Notes: a model not told the origin generated them from the letters alone. DNA of 64,000 nucleotides from Ectobacillus ponti (GCF_024294785.1 NZ_JANCLT010000009.1:62001-126000); one strand, 5' to 3'. Counted from the first letter of the stretch, positions 16,876 to 25,721 are shown. Numbers and translations: made by a program.

Positions 16876-17082
16876 TTATTGCAGGTGAAAGCCGTGCTGC
16901 TGCAGGGTGATGACGATGCGCTCCTGTGAGACGAGCGTGTCGTCATACTGGATTTTCACCTCGCCGTCGCTCGTATCCACAAGCGCGCGTTCCACACCGT
17001 GCAAATCCTTCAGAATGCCCTCAAGCGCCTGGATGGACTCTGCGGAATTTGCGTCTGTAACATGTAACGTTGCTTCAGCCAT
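16876..17082 (-). CDS. HMA-fold (CopZ-like) small protein lacking the metal-binding cysteines
   Basis: A 68-residue protein with the beta-alpha-beta-beta-alpha-beta pattern of heavy-metal-associated domains (ATLHVTD, SIQALEGILKDLHGVERALVD, GEVKIQYDD, SQERIVITLQQHGFHL). The usual CxxC loop is replaced by DANSAES and the protein has no cysteine at all, so it cannot bind Cu(I) in the usual way. An AAGGAGG site precedes the ATG. It is the first gene of the operon leading to RNase J. Confidence 0.75.
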   Translation of the reverse strand: MAEATLHVTDANSAESIQALEGILKDLHGVERALVDTSDGEVKIQYDDTLVSQERIVITLQQHGFHLQ

Positions 17083-17199
17083 TCGTAAAACCTCCTTATT
17101 TATACATGCTTAGTATGAGCAGAATGAGGGCAAGTACACATGCTATGTAATCTGCATGTCATTTCCAATATGTGCATAGCCGGAGGGAGAGGAAAACGA

Positions 17200-17227
17200 T
17201 TGCTTTAAAGTTTTATAAATATATAAT
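17200..17227 (+). promoter_or_regulatory. Candidate sigma-A promoter of the surface protein gene
   Basis: TTGCTT (17200-17205), 16-bp spacer, TATAAT (17222-17227), in a very AT-rich stretch about 40 bp before the TTG start. Confidence 0.6.
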
Positions 17228-17268
17228 TAGATATATAAATTATAAAACGAATTACAGGGGGTACCCAT

Positions 17269-20200
17269 TTGAAAAAAGCTGCTATTGCTGCTTCTCTTGC
17301 TCTCATGACAAACACACTCCTTCCGCAAAGCTCCCAGGCCGTCACATCCGTATCCACACCGAACTACACCCCGGCAGCGTGGCCTGCCGATTTTGACACA
17401 TATACAAAGAAGAACGGGCAGCTGATTTTTGATGAAGCAGGCGAATCCGGCATCAGTCCGGGCGCAGCTGATTTGACAAGCGGCCTGGATGATGGCACAG
17501 GCACAAAGCCGACTGTGTACTACTCCTCTGACGGCACCAATATGTTTTTCCGTATTCGCATTAAGGATGATCCGTATGATGTGAAGGGCGGCTATACATC
17601 GACGTTCTGGCTGGTGAACCTGGCGGTGAACGGTGTGCACAAGGCGACAGTCGGCTTGTACGGCAAGGAAACCTCACAGGACTATGTGTACGTGACCGAT
17701 AACAACGGCGCTACAGTTGTGCCGATTTACAAAACGGACAGCTCAGGCGACCATGTGCCGGGCGCACGCATCGTGCCGGCAGAGAACGGACAATATTTCG
17801 TGGACTTCCAGGTGCCGATTGCGGCGATTACACAGGTGGCGCCAAGCATCACCGCGACAACACCGGTGCAAATCTTCTTCGGCTCCTCCCAAGCAGCCAA
17901 TTTGGCTGTAATCAACAAGGACTACATGAGCGGATCAAGCGTCGTGTTCACGGACCTTATGACAGTCCGCCTCGGCAGTATTCCGGCAGTGAGCATTGAC
18001 GGGGGCAGCCAACAGACTGTCACGGTGACGCGCCCGACGCTGACCGGCACAACAACAGCAGCGGATGGCAGCCAAGTAAGCTTAGTGATAGACGGCCACA
18101 CCTACACGGGAACAGTGACCGGCGGCAAATGGAGCATTCCAGTTGCACATGACCTGGCAGCGGGCAGCTATCCGGTGACAGTGACCATTGTGGATGACCT
18201 CGGCAATACGATCAAGGATACCCAAACGCTTGTGTGCGATACTGTTGAACTGGCCATTGCGGGGGGCGCGAGAACAGCGGATCCAACACCGGTTGTGGCG
18301 GGCACAACTGATGCGGCAGACGGCAGCACGGTAAAGGTGAAGCTTAACAATCATGAGTACACCACAGCGGTATCCGGCGGCACATGGTCCCTGACAGTTC
18401 CGGATGGGGATTTGCTCCCTGACGGCTCCTATACAGTAGAAGCGGAGGTAACAGAGACAGGAACGAATCTGAAAGCAAGCACGACAAAGCAGCTCACTGT
18501 GGATACGCAAACCCATGTGGAGATTGGCAGCCCGGCTGACGGGGCAGTCGTGACCACAAAGCGGCCAAGTATGGCCGGCACCGTGGAAGAGGGTGCGGCA
18601 GTTCAAGTACAGCTGGATGGCGGTGCATGGATGAACGCAACTGTGACAGGAACAACGTGGACGTATACGCCGGCGGCAGACCTTGGCGAGGGCGGCCATA
18701 CGCTTGTGGTGAAAGCAACGGATGCAGTTGGCAACGAGGCGGTGGACAATGGCTCCTTCCTCGTGGACACAGTAACTACTGTTACAATTGACAGTCCGGC
18801 AAACGGCAGCACTGTGCCGCAAAAGCGTCCGGACATCACTGGCACAGCCGAGATCGGCGCAACAGTCGAGGTGCAGGTCGATGGCGGTGCATGGACGGCA
18901 GTTCCGCTGGAAGGGCTGCATTGGACGTATCAGCCGGATGCGGACCTCACCGAAGGCAGGCATACCGTGACGGTCCGGACAACGGACGAAGCGGGGAACA
19001 AAGCAGTGAAAGCAAGCACATTCACGGTTGGGTTGCCCATCACGACGACGATTCTCGGCGGAGAGGAAGTTGTGACTGCCGATTCAACTCCGATGTTGGC
19101 CGGCACAACCGATGCGGCGGACGGCAGCCAGGTGAAGGTGTTCATTACAGATCAAGACGGCAAGGCAGTTCGCATGCTGACAGGCAGCGTGCTGGGAGGC
19201 GAGTGGCAGTTTGCACTGGAAGAACCTCTTCCGGCGGGTGTATATACGATTCGGGCCGAGGTGAAAAACAGCATAGGCATGACGGCTGAAGACACACAAA
19301 CGCTGACTGTCCAACAGGAAGCGGCGGCGCTGAAGCTGTCCACCTCCCGCCAGGCAATCGTGGGCGACGGCCAGTCGCAATCCGAAATTGTGGCAGTGCT
19401 GCGCGATAAGGAAGGGCGGCCACTTGTTGGGGAGCACGTCAGGTTTACGGCAGAAGCCGGCACTTTGTCTGCAGCTGAAGCCATCACGGATGCACAAGGA
19501 CGCGCCGCAGTGGTGCTGACTGCCCCGGACATGAGCGGCACCATCACGCCAACGGTCAAACTGGTGAAGGCTGTTGTGGAGAATGAAGCAAAGGGCCTGT
19601 ATGCGGAAGAGCAGATTGCGATGCAATTTCTGCCGGCCGCACTGAAGGGGCAGGTCATTGACTCCGTCACGAAAAAGCCGCTCGGCGGGTCTGTGATTAC
19701 GATTCGCGAGGACTTCAACAGTGACGGTGTGATTGATTTCAACACGAGGGTTGTCACAGACGCGCAAGGAAATTATGAAATTGCGGTGCCGTATGGCAAC
19801 TGGACGTACAAAATGAAGATCGAGGCCAAGATGAAGTTTAAGGGAGAAGAGGTGCCTTTCAGCTTTGTCCAGCAGGCGACTGTCGGCCAGCTGTCCGGCA
19901 ACGGCGGCAAGGTGCAGGCGGAGCAAACCTTCTCCGGGCAGCTGCTTGTGGCGGAGCCGGGGACAAATAAGCCGGTGAGCCTGCAGGAGCTGTTTGGCAA
20001 TGAGGTGACACTGCAGCCGAATGTGCTGAACGACCCATCAAGTTCTCTGCAGGTGCATGTCCACGATGGAGGTACGTTTGAGGTTGCCGGCGGCGAGCCC
20101 GGCAAAACGTACGAGGTTGTGCTGAATGTTGTGGCGGATGGCAAGGTGCTTGTCGGCAAGAAGATGTTTGTACAAATTCCGCAAGACGGGGTGGCAGCTG

Positions 20201-21267
20201 TACAGGCTGAACTTATCGACCCGTACGGCATTGTACGCGACAAGGAAACGGGAAAGGGCGTAACAGGCGCGGAGGTGACGCTGCATTGGGCGGATACCGC
20301 ACTGAACCGGGCGAAGCACCGTCCAATCGGGGGGCTTGTAGACCTTCCGACGCTGAAGGACTTTGCGCCAAACCAAAACAAAGATCCGCAGTATACAGAT
20401 CAAACAGGCGCTTATGCCTGGATGGTATATCCGGATGCGGACTACTATATTGTAGCGAAGAAGAATGGCTATGTTGTGTATGACAGCCGCAGCGAGAAAC
20501 GTGACGTGGCGCAGCAGCCGGGAGAGGACAGCTATATTCATGATGGCGTCATTCATGTGGGGCAAACAATTATGAACTATGACTTCTTCATGTCCCAGCT
20601 GTCGGCCGGCGGGCTGAAGATTGCCGACAGAAATGTGGAAACAAAGGTCAACACGGCCGTCACCGGTACAACGAACACGCCTGCCGGCCAAAGCGGGCCG
20701 TTCACCTACACGCTGGGCGCCAAGCCGCTGCATGGCACGGCTGTGCTGAACAAGGACGGCAGCTACACGTACAAGCCTGCGGCCAACTACGCCGGCGGGG
20801 ACAGCTTCACGGTTGTCGTGACGAACGAAAAGGGACAAAAGGGCAGTGCGACTGTGTATGTCGAGGTGGAGCGCAACGCGCTGAAGCTAGCAGATCAGCA
20901 GGTGAACCTCGGCTCCGGAGCGGCAGTAAGCGGACGGACGAAGGGAACAGGCCTGGAAGCGGACGGTCTGGTGTACAGCATCGCCGCACAGCCGAAGCAT
21001 GGCACTGTGGCGATTGGCGCAGATGGAACGTGGACGTATACGAAGACTGGTGATTTCACCGGCCAGGATATGTTCCGGATCCGCGTGAAGGATGCGACTG
21101 GCGCCACTGCCACTGGGGCGGTGTATGTGTCCATGGATGGCCTGGAGGTGCGGGAGCTGCCGAAGACGGGTTCGCCAATGGACCGCAGCCTGTTCTTGAC
21201 ACTGGCATCTTTGCTTACGTTGGGCGGCTTCACGCTTCGCCGCCGCAAGCGCACGGACAAGCAATAA
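17269..21267 (+). CDS. LPXTG-anchored multidomain cell-wall surface protein
   Basis: A 1,332-residue secreted protein. The TTG start follows AGGGGG and encodes a signal peptide (MKKAAIAASLALMTNTLLP...SQA). Residues about 30-235 form a first beta-rich domain containing DDPYDVKGGYTSTFW. Residues about 245-690 hold five to six Ig-like modules of roughly 85-95 residues (TGTTTAADGSQV, GTVEEGAAVQVQLDGGAWM, GTAEIGATVEVQVDGGAW, AGTTDAADGSQV). An invasin/Big_1-like module (about 690-785), a carboxypeptidase-regulatory-like region and two cadherin-like tandem modules (KPLHGTAVLNKDGSYTY, QPKHGTVAIGADGTWTY) follow. It ends with the sorting signal LPKTG, a hydrophobic segment and RRRKR. It is probably an adhesin or scaffold attached by sortase. 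Confidence 0.9.
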   Translation: MKKAAIAASLALMTNTLLPQSSQAVTSVSTPNYTPAAWPADFDTYTKKNGQLIFDEAGESGISPGAADLTSGLDDGTGTKPTVYYSSDGTNMFFRIRIKDDPYDVKGGYTSTFWLVNLAVNGVHKATVGLYGKETSQDYVYVTDNNGATVVPIYKTDSSGDHVPGARIVPAENGQYFVDFQVPIAAITQVAPSITATTPVQIFFGSSQAANLAVINKDYMSGSSVVFTDLMTVRLGSIPAVSIDGGSQQTVTVTRPTLTGTTTAADGSQVSLVIDGHTYTGTVTGGKWSIPVAHDLAAGSYPVTVTIVDDLGNTIKDTQTLVCDTVELAIAGGARTADPTPVVAGTTDAADGSTVKVKLNNHEYTTAVSGGTWSLTVPDGDLLPDGSYTVEAEVTETGTNLKASTTKQLTVDTQTHVEIGSPADGAVVTTKRPSMAGTVEEGAAVQVQLDGGAWMNATVTGTTWTYTPAADLGEGGHTLVVKATDAVGNEAVDNGSFLVDTVTTVTIDSPANGSTVPQKRPDITGTAEIGATVEVQVDGGAWTAVPLEGLHWTYQPDADLTEGRHTVTVRTTDEAGNKAVKASTFTVGLPITTTILGGEEVVTADSTPMLAGTTDAADGSQVKVFITDQDGKAVRMLTGSVLGGEWQFALEEPLPAGVYTIRAEVKNSIGMTAEDTQTLTVQQEAAALKLSTSRQAIVGDGQSQSEIVAVLRDKEGRPLVGEHVRFTAEAGTLSAAEAITDAQGRAAVVLTAPDMSGTITPTVKLVKAVVENEAKGLYAEEQIAMQFLPAALKGQVIDSVTKKPLGGSVITIREDFNSDGVIDFNTRVVTDAQGNYEIAVPYGNWTYKMKIEAKMKFKGEEVPFSFVQQATVGQLSGNGGKVQAEQTFSGQLLVAEPGTNKPVSLQELFGNEVTLQPNVLNDPSSSLQVHVHDGGTFEVAGGEPGKTYEVVLNVVADGKVLVGKKMFVQIPQDGVAAVQAELIDPYGIVRDKETGKGVTGAEVTLHWADTALNRAKHRPIGGLVDLPTLKDFAPNQNKDPQYTDQTGAYAWMVYPDADYYIVAKKNGYVVYDSRSEKRDVAQQPGEDSYIHDGVIHVGQTIMNYDFFMSQLSAGGLKIADRNVETKVNTAVTGTTNTPAGQSGPFTYTLGAKPLHGTAVLNKDGSYTYKPAANYAGGDSFTVVVTNEKGQKGSATVYVEVERNALKLADQQVNLGSGAAVSGRTKGTGLEADGLVYSIAAQPKHGTVAIGADGTWTYTKTGDFTGQDMFRIRVKDATGATATGAVYVSMDGLEVRELPKTGSPMDRSLFLTLASLLTLGGFTLRRRKRTDKQ

Positions 21268-21272
21268 AAGCA

Positions 21273-21305
21273 TGGGGGGTGCAGCGGCACCTCCCCTTTT
21301 TGTTG
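21273..21305 (+). terminator. Rho-independent terminator of the surface protein gene
   Basis: A GC-rich stem (GGGGGGTGC / GCACCTCCCC, one bulge) with a 4-base loop is followed by CTTTTTGTT. Confidence 0.8.
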
Positions 21306-21463
21306 TGCACCGGCCGGAGAACGGCTCCTTGGCCGCAGGGTTCGCTTTGTATAAGGGAGAATATCCCGGTATATGATAGGGCACAGGAACGTCCAGGCAG
21401 CAGGCTTTTCCTTTTGCTGCCGGGATGCAGAACGGCCTCTTTCTTCATAATAAGAGGAACAGC

Positions 21464-22279
21464 ATGAGAGGGGATATGAGAATGGCTTTCCCACGCACAA
21501 TCTGTACGGCCCTGCTCTTTTTGTATTTCGGAAGCAGTCCCTTGCAGGCCTCCATATTAAACATCGCCCACGGCGGCGCCTCCGGCTACATGCCGGGGAA
21601 TACGCTGGCTGCCTTCAAGCTGGCCCGGCAGCTGCACGGCGATTATATCGAAATGGATGTACATATGACGAAGGACGGCCAGCTGGTGGCGATCCATGAC
21701 GCCACCCTGGACCGGACAACAAATGGGACGGGCTTGATCAAGGAGCATACGCTGGCGGAGATTCAGCGGCTGCGGATGGACATGGTCTGCGAAAATTGTG
21801 CAGTGCCCTCCCTGGCCTCCATTCTGGAGCGGTTTGGCACAGGTGCCAGGTACTATATTGAACTGAAGTCGCCATGGAGATATCCCGGCATGGAGAGGAA
21901 GCTGCTGGAGGTGCTGTGGACGCATGGGCTGACCGGCCCGCAGGCGCAGCCAGGCGGAGTTATCCTCGAATCCTTTGACGCCCGCAGCCTGCAAACCATC
22001 CATCGGCTGGAGCCGGACATTCCCTTAATTCAGCTTGTCGGCAGCACCCCGGCCACAGAGCGGCAGCTGGCAGCGTACCAAACGTATTGCGCCGGCCTCG
22101 GCATCCCTTATCAATCCCTCAGCCAAGCCTATGTGCAGCAGGTGCGGAAGCATGGCCTGCAGCTGCATGCCTTCACTGTGAATGAGAAGGCTGACATGCG
22201 CCGCCTTGTGGAGTGGGGCGTGACCGGGATTTTTACAGACTTTCCCGACCGTTTGTATGAAGTGTTGCAGGAAATATAG
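21464..22279 (+). CDS. Secreted glycerophosphodiester phosphodiesterase (GDPD)
   Basis: About 271 residues with an N-terminal signal peptide (ICTALLFLYFGSSPLQA). The GDPD fold has its conserved motifs: NIAHGGASGYMPGNTLAAF (catalytic His, here HGG rather than HRG), EMDVHMTKDGQLVAIHD (Glu/Asp metal ligands and second His), YYIELKSP and GIFTDFPDRL at the end. It hydrolyses glycerophosphodiesters to glycerol-3-phosphate and an alcohol, for example in lipid or teichoic acid turnover. The start is uncertain: 21464 (GAGG site), 21476 or 21482 (AGGGG site) are all in frame. Confidence 0.85.
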   Translation: MRGDMRMAFPRTICTALLFLYFGSSPLQASILNIAHGGASGYMPGNTLAAFKLARQLHGDYIEMDVHMTKDGQLVAIHDATLDRTTNGTGLIKEHTLAEIQRLRMDMVCENCAVPSLASILERFGTGARYYIELKSPWRYPGMERKLLEVLWTHGLTGPQAQPGGVILESFDARSLQTIHRLEPDIPLIQLVGSTPATERQLAAYQTYCAGLGIPYQSLSQAYVQQVRKHGLQLHAFTVNEKADMRRLVEWGVTGIFTDFPDRLYEVLQEI

Positions 22280-22608
22280 GAAGGGAATGCTGAAAAATAG
22301 GTAAGAATCAGCATGGAAAAGATGTATTGCGGGGGATTTTCCGGAGGTGCTACGCTGGATGGCCAGCTGGTTTGATAACATCGCCCCCGTCCTTTGCAAA
22401 TATGACAGGGGATCAACAGGAATTGTTTCACTTTTTGATTTTTTTGTTTCATTTTCGGAAAGGATTGTTTCAGTTTTTAGATTTTTTGTTTCATCTCATC
22501 AGAACGGCACCTCCGGTTTGTTTCATCATCCTCTTGATTGGTTCACGCCAGTAAGCCGCCAAACGAAAAAGGGCGCTGGCCATGTTAGACCAGCGCCCCG
22601 ACATATGT
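22280..22608. other. Non-coding gap (329 bp) holding a 21-bp-period repeat
   Basis: No gene is recognisable between the GDPD and alcohol dehydrogenase genes, which converge. The stretch is T-rich in the middle and contains the TTGTTTCA repeat listed separately. Near the right end is a short palindromic region (GGGCGCTGGCC...GACCAGCGCCC, about 22572-22599), a probable terminator for the minus-strand dehydrogenase gene. Confidence 0.6.
22423..22525. repeat. Five TTGTTTCA copies, four of them at an exact 21-bp period
   Basis: TTGTTTCA begins at 22423, 22444, 22465, 22486 and 22518. The first four are spaced exactly 21 bp apart with T-rich variable parts between them; the fifth is 32 bp further on. 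The period is the same as that of the unrelated-looking array at 12254-12459. Confidence 0.85.
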
Positions 22609-23649
22609 TCACATAGTACTGATGTCAATTACGAAGCGGTACTTCACATCGGAAGCCAGCACGCGCTTGTAGGCTTCATCAATTTCGTCCGCGGAAATCA
22701 CTTCAATTTTCGGTGCAATATTGTGCTCCGCACAGAAATTCAGCATTTCCTGCGTCTCGCGGATGCCGCCGATCAGGGAGCCGGCGAAGGAACGGCGATG
22801 GCCAATCAGCGAGAATACGTTCACAGCCAGAGGCTCTGGCGGCGCACCGACATTGACAAGCGTGCCATCCAGCGTCAGCAGGGAGAGGTACGCATTGAGG
22901 TCAATGGGAGCACTGACCGTGTTGATGATCAGATCAAAGTAACCCGCAAGCTGCTGGAAGGTTGCAGGGTCCTTTGTCGCATAGTGGTTCACGGCCCCGA
23001 ACTCCAGGCTGTCCTCTTTTTTGCTCAGCGATTGTGACAGCACCGTCACTTCGGCCTCCATGGCATGTGCAATTTTCACTGCCATATGCCCAAGGCCGCC
23101 CATCCCGACAACTGCCACCTTCTTGCCCGGGCCGGCGTTCCAATGCTTCAGCGGCGAGTAGGTTGTGATGCCGGCGCAAAGCAATGGCGCTGCCGCGTCA
23201 AGCGGAATGCTGTCAGGAATGCGGACGACAAAGCCCTCTGTCACGACAATATGGGTGGAATAGCCGCCTTGTGTAGGCTCGCCGTATTTGTCCACGCCCG
23301 CATAAGTCGGGATGTTGCCCTTCAGGCAGTATTGCTCTTCGCCCTTTTGGCAGTTCTCGCATGCGCCGCAGGAGTCCACCATGCATCCAACCCCTACCCG
23401 GTCGCCAATCTGATACTTGGTCACCTCAGGGCCGACAGCGGCGACAACGCCTGCAATTTCATGCCCCGGTACAAGAGGATAGTTCACAGGGCCCCATTCG
23501 CCGTGGGCTGTATGAATGTCGGAATGGCAAATGCCCGCATAGTGGATCTCAATCAAAACATCGTGTGAATCCAGGTCGCGCCGTTGAATTTCGGCAGCCC
23601 GAAACGGTTTGTCCGGTCCGTCGACTGCCCGTGCTTTTGCAATAACCAT
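22609..23649 (-). CDS. adhA: Zinc-dependent NADP-type alcohol dehydrogenase (AdhA/YahK-like)
   Basis: A 346-residue medium-chain alcohol/aldehyde dehydrogenase. Catalytic zinc ligands are Cys41 (GICHSD) and His63-Glu64 (GHE); structural zinc cysteines are 94, 97, 100 and 108. The coenzyme loop is [13 protein letters not shown]. The start follows CAGGAGG; in-frame sequence upstream has no ribosome site. Such enzymes reduce aldehydes in the B. subtilis AdhA system. The promoter has the 19-bp spacer and central palindrome of MerR-activated genes, and a MerR gene lies divergently next to it. Aldehyde detoxification is therefore the most likely role. Confidence 0.88.
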   Translation of the reverse strand: MVIAKARAVDGPDKPFRAAEIQRRDLDSHDVLIEIHYAGICHSDIHTAHGEWGPVNYPLVPGHEIAGVVAAVGPEVTKYQIGDRVGVGCMVDSCGACENCQKGEEQYCLKGNIPTYAGVDKYGEPTQGGYSTHIVVTEGFVVRIPDSIPLDAAAPLLCAGITTYSPLKHWNAGPGKKVAVVGMGGLGHMAVKIAHAMEAEVTVLSQSLSKKEDSLEFGAVNHYATKDPATFQQLAGYFDLIINTVSAPIDLNAYLSLLTLDGTLVNVGAPPEPLAVNVFSLIGHRRSFAGSLIGGIRETQEMLNFCAEHNIAPKIEVISADEIDEAYKRVLASDVKYRFVIDISTM

Positions 23650-23689
23650 GCAGAAAACCTCCTGAAATATAATTTTTTTCCATGTCACT

Positions 23690-23720
23690 ATGTTAAGCCC
23701 TATAGTTAACTCTAGGTCAA
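23690..23720 (-). promoter_or_regulatory. MerR-type promoter/operator of the alcohol dehydrogenase gene
   Basis: On the minus strand TTGACC (23715-23720) and TAACAT (23690-23695) are 19 bp apart, the unusual spacing of MerR-activated promoters. Between them is the 18-bp imperfect palindrome CCTATAGTTAACTCTAGG (23699-23716). Confidence 0.8.
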
Positions 23721-23739
23721 CCCTCAAATTTTCGTGGCT

Positions 23740-23768
23740 TTGACAGACAGCATATGCCGTGATAGAAT
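23740..23768 (+). promoter_or_regulatory. Sigma-A promoter of the MerR gene
   Basis: TTGACA (23740-23745), 17-bp spacer, TAGAAT (23763-23768): close to consensus and correctly placed 28 bp before the ATG. Confidence 0.75.
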
Positions 23769-23795
23769 TTTCGCTAAAAATCAGGGGGAGTAGGG

Positions 23796-24209
23796 ATGAA
23801 GACATATTCAATCGGCGAGGCGGCCAAGGAATTGCATCTGACGGTGTACACCTTGCGCTACTATGACAAAGAGGGGCTGATGCCGTTCGTGGAACGGACA
23901 CCAGGCGGTGCGCGGGTATTTACGGAGTCTGATATCGGCGCTTTGCGAATTATTGAATGCCTGAAGGCCACCGGGATGCCGATCAAGGAGATTAAGACTT
24001 TCATTGATTGGTGCGCGGAGGGAGACGCCACGCTGCAGCAAAGATATAACATGTTTTTGGAGCGGAAGGCCATTGTAGAAGCACAGATGGAGGAGCTGAA
24101 GCGGACAATGGATTTGATTGAGCATAAATGCTTCTATTATGAGACTGCATTGGATGCAGGCACGGAAGAGATCCATAAGCACGAGGCAAAGCTTGCTGGT
24201 ACGAGGTAA
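23796..24209 (+). CDS. adhR: MerR-family regulator, AdhR-like
   Basis: A 137-residue MerR protein. The winged-helix domain (about 1-75: [25 protein letters not shown]) is followed by a dimerisation coiled coil. A single cysteine near the recognition domain (Cys55 in [10 protein letters not shown]) matches the position of the reactive cysteine that senses aldehydes in B. subtilis AdhR; a second cysteine lies at WCAEGD. The gene diverges from the alcohol dehydrogenase gene, whose promoter carries a MerR palindrome, and a similar palindrome precedes the cupin gene 0.5 kb away. AdhR-like control of both by reactive aldehydes is the likely function. Confidence 0.85.
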   Translation: MKTYSIGEAAKELHLTVYTLRYYDKEGLMPFVERTPGGARVFTESDIGALRIIECLKATGMPIKEIKTFIDWCAEGDATLQQRYNMFLERKAIVEAQMEELKRTMDLIEHKCFYYETALDAGTEEIHKHEAKLAGTR

Positions 24210-24224
24210 GGGGAAAGCCGGAGC

Positions 24225-24257
24225 AAAGGCGTCTCGTATGATGTGAGACGCCTTTTG
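24225..24257. terminator. Bidirectional terminator between MerR and cupin genes
   Basis: An 11-bp stem AAAGGCGTCTC/GAGACGCCTTT with a 9-base loop; T run on the + side and A run at the opposite end, serving both convergent genes. Confidence 0.85.
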
Positions 24258-24289
24258 ATGTATTCGAAGTATTCGTTGGAATATTGGCT

Positions 24290-24685
24290 TTACAGCCCAT
24301 TAAACCATTCGTCGTCAACAGGCTCCAGCCAGTCTGTTTCCCCTGGCGTGATTGCCAAATGGACAAACCAGCTATCCTTGGTTGCCCCGTGCCAATGCTT
24401 GACATGCGGCGGAATATTCACCACATCGCCAGCTTTCAGTAGTTGCGCTGGCTTTCCAGCTTCTTGATACCAGCCTTCGCCTCCTGTAACCAGCAGAACC
24501 TGGCCAATTTTGTGGGAGTGCCAGTTATTGCGCGCCCCTGGGGCAAAGGTTACATTCCCAATCGGCGCATTGAGCGGCGTTGGGTCTGTAAACACCATGT
24601 GCAAGTATGCATCTCCGATGAAATTTGTCTCAAGCTTTGTTCCTAATGGAAAGATTGTGCTGTTGCTCAGTTCCTCATGAGCCAT
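24290..24685 (-). CDS. Cupin-domain protein in the MerR regulon
   Basis: A 131-residue single-domain cupin. Motif 1 is NWHSHKIGQVLLVTGGEGW (metal-binding His residues) and motif 2 PPHVKHWHGATKDSW. Such cupins are often found with carboxymuconolactone decarboxylase or alcohol dehydrogenase genes. The start is set by AGGAGG nine bases upstream. The promoter at 24721-24751 has the 19-bp spacer and palindrome of MerR-activated promoters and resembles that of the alcohol dehydrogenase. This suggests induction by the same regulator. The substrate is unknown. Confidence 0.85.
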   Translation of the reverse strand: MAHEELSNSTIFPLGTKLETNFIGDAYLHMVFTDPTPLNAPIGNVTFAPGARNNWHSHKIGQVLLVTGGEGWYQEAGKPAQLLKAGDVVNIPPHVKHWHGATKDSWFVHLAITPGETDWLEPVDDEWFNGL

Positions 24686-24720
24686 ATTTCCATTCCTCCT
24701 TTCCAACTTCTGTTTGCTAC

Positions 24721-24751
24721 AGTATAGACCCTAGAGTGCACTTTAAGTCAA
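24721..24751 (-). promoter_or_regulatory. MerR-type promoter/operator of the cupin gene
   Basis: On the minus strand TTGACT (24746-24751) and TATACT (24721-24726) are 19 bp apart, enclosing the palindrome CCTAGAGTGCACTTTAAG (24730-24747). The half-sites match those at 23699-23716. Confidence 0.8.
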
Positions 24752-24768
24752 GAGGTGCAATGGCTGTT

Positions 24769-25668
24769 TCAGCTTGACGTATCTAATGCCGCCTGCATTT
24801 CCTGTAAAAACAGCTTCGCGGGGGCGGAAAACATCTGATGCTTTCTCCAAACAATATGCAGGCCGGATGACAGCTGCGGCTGCAGCGGCCGGAAGCAGAG
24901 GCTGCTGTCACGGGACGTATTTACAATCTTATCAAGAGCAACTGCATACCCCACCCCTTCATCCACCATAATGGCTGCGTTGTAGGCCAGGTTGTAGGTG
25001 GCCGCAATGTTCAGCTTATGAAAGTCCTCCCCAAACCAATCGGCAAACTCATTTTTGGAGAATGTTTGCTTCATCACCTGCCGCGAGCAGATGAGCGGGA
25101 CCTCCAGTAAATCCGCTGCTTGTATGGCGGCTTTGGCGGCAAGCAGGCTGTCCTTCCGCATCACAACACCCCATACATCCTCGCCCGGCATGTCGATGTA
25201 GTTATATTTGGATACATCTGCCGGCTGAATGAGGACGCCAAAGTCCAGCAGCCCTTTGTCGAGCCGTTCCGTCACATCATCTTCATTTCCGCTGTAGAGG
25301 TGATAGCGGATATGGGGATACTGAGGCTGTAAATCCTTGACCACCCGCGCAATCTGCCTCATCATGTCCGTTTCTCCGCCGCCTATGTACACATCCCCGC
25401 TTATTTCCTCCTCCAGGGAACGGAATTCCGCTTCCATTTTATCGACCATCTCAAGAACTTCTTCCGCTCTCTTTCGCAGGAGCAACCCTTCCTCAGTCAG
25501 AAGGATGCTGTGGCTGCTGCGGACAAACAGCTTTTTTCCGAGTTCTTGCTCGAGCTCCTTCAACTGCCTGGACAGGTTCGGCTGGGTCACATGCAAAGCA
25601 TTTGCAGCGCCTGTAATGCTTCCTTCTCTGGCAACCGCCAGAAAATAGCGTAGTATTCTGAGTTCCAT
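24769..25668 (-). CDS. LysR-family transcriptional regulator
   Basis: A 299-residue LysR regulator. The N-terminal HTH is canonical (MELRILRYFLAVAREGSITG, NALHVTQPNLSRQLKELEQE) and a LysR substrate-binding domain follows (about 90-295). The start at 25668 follows GAGGTGG. It diverges from an MFS transporter gene. A TCTT-N5-AAGA box at 25722-25734 in the shared intergenic region is a candidate binding site. It probably controls the transporter; the effector is unknown. Confidence 0.9.
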   Translation of the reverse strand: MELRILRYFLAVAREGSITGAANALHVTQPNLSRQLKELEQELGKKLFVRSSHSILLTEEGLLLRKRAEEVLEMVDKMEAEFRSLEEEISGDVYIGGGETDMMRQIARVVKDLQPQYPHIRYHLYSGNEDDVTERLDKGLLDFGVLIQPADVSKYNYIDMPGEDVWGVVMRKDSLLAAKAAIQAADLLEVPLICSRQVMKQTFSKNEFADWFGEDFHKLNIAATYNLAYNAAIMVDEGVGYAVALDKIVNTSRDSSLCFRPLQPQLSSGLHIVWRKHQMFSAPAKLFLQEMQAALDTSS

Positions 25669-25721
25669 ATGAACCACCTCTTCTCACAGTATATACCATT
25701 CAGAAATGCCTTTAAAGCATA

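Noticed and set aside
16876-17082. CopZ copper chaperone
   Set aside because: The fold matches, but the protein has no cysteine, so the copper chaperone name would mislead.
18082-18963. Long minus-strand frame opposite the surface protein
   Set aside because: Antisense of repeated Ig-like modules; Cys/His/Arg-rich sequence with no domain or ribosome site.
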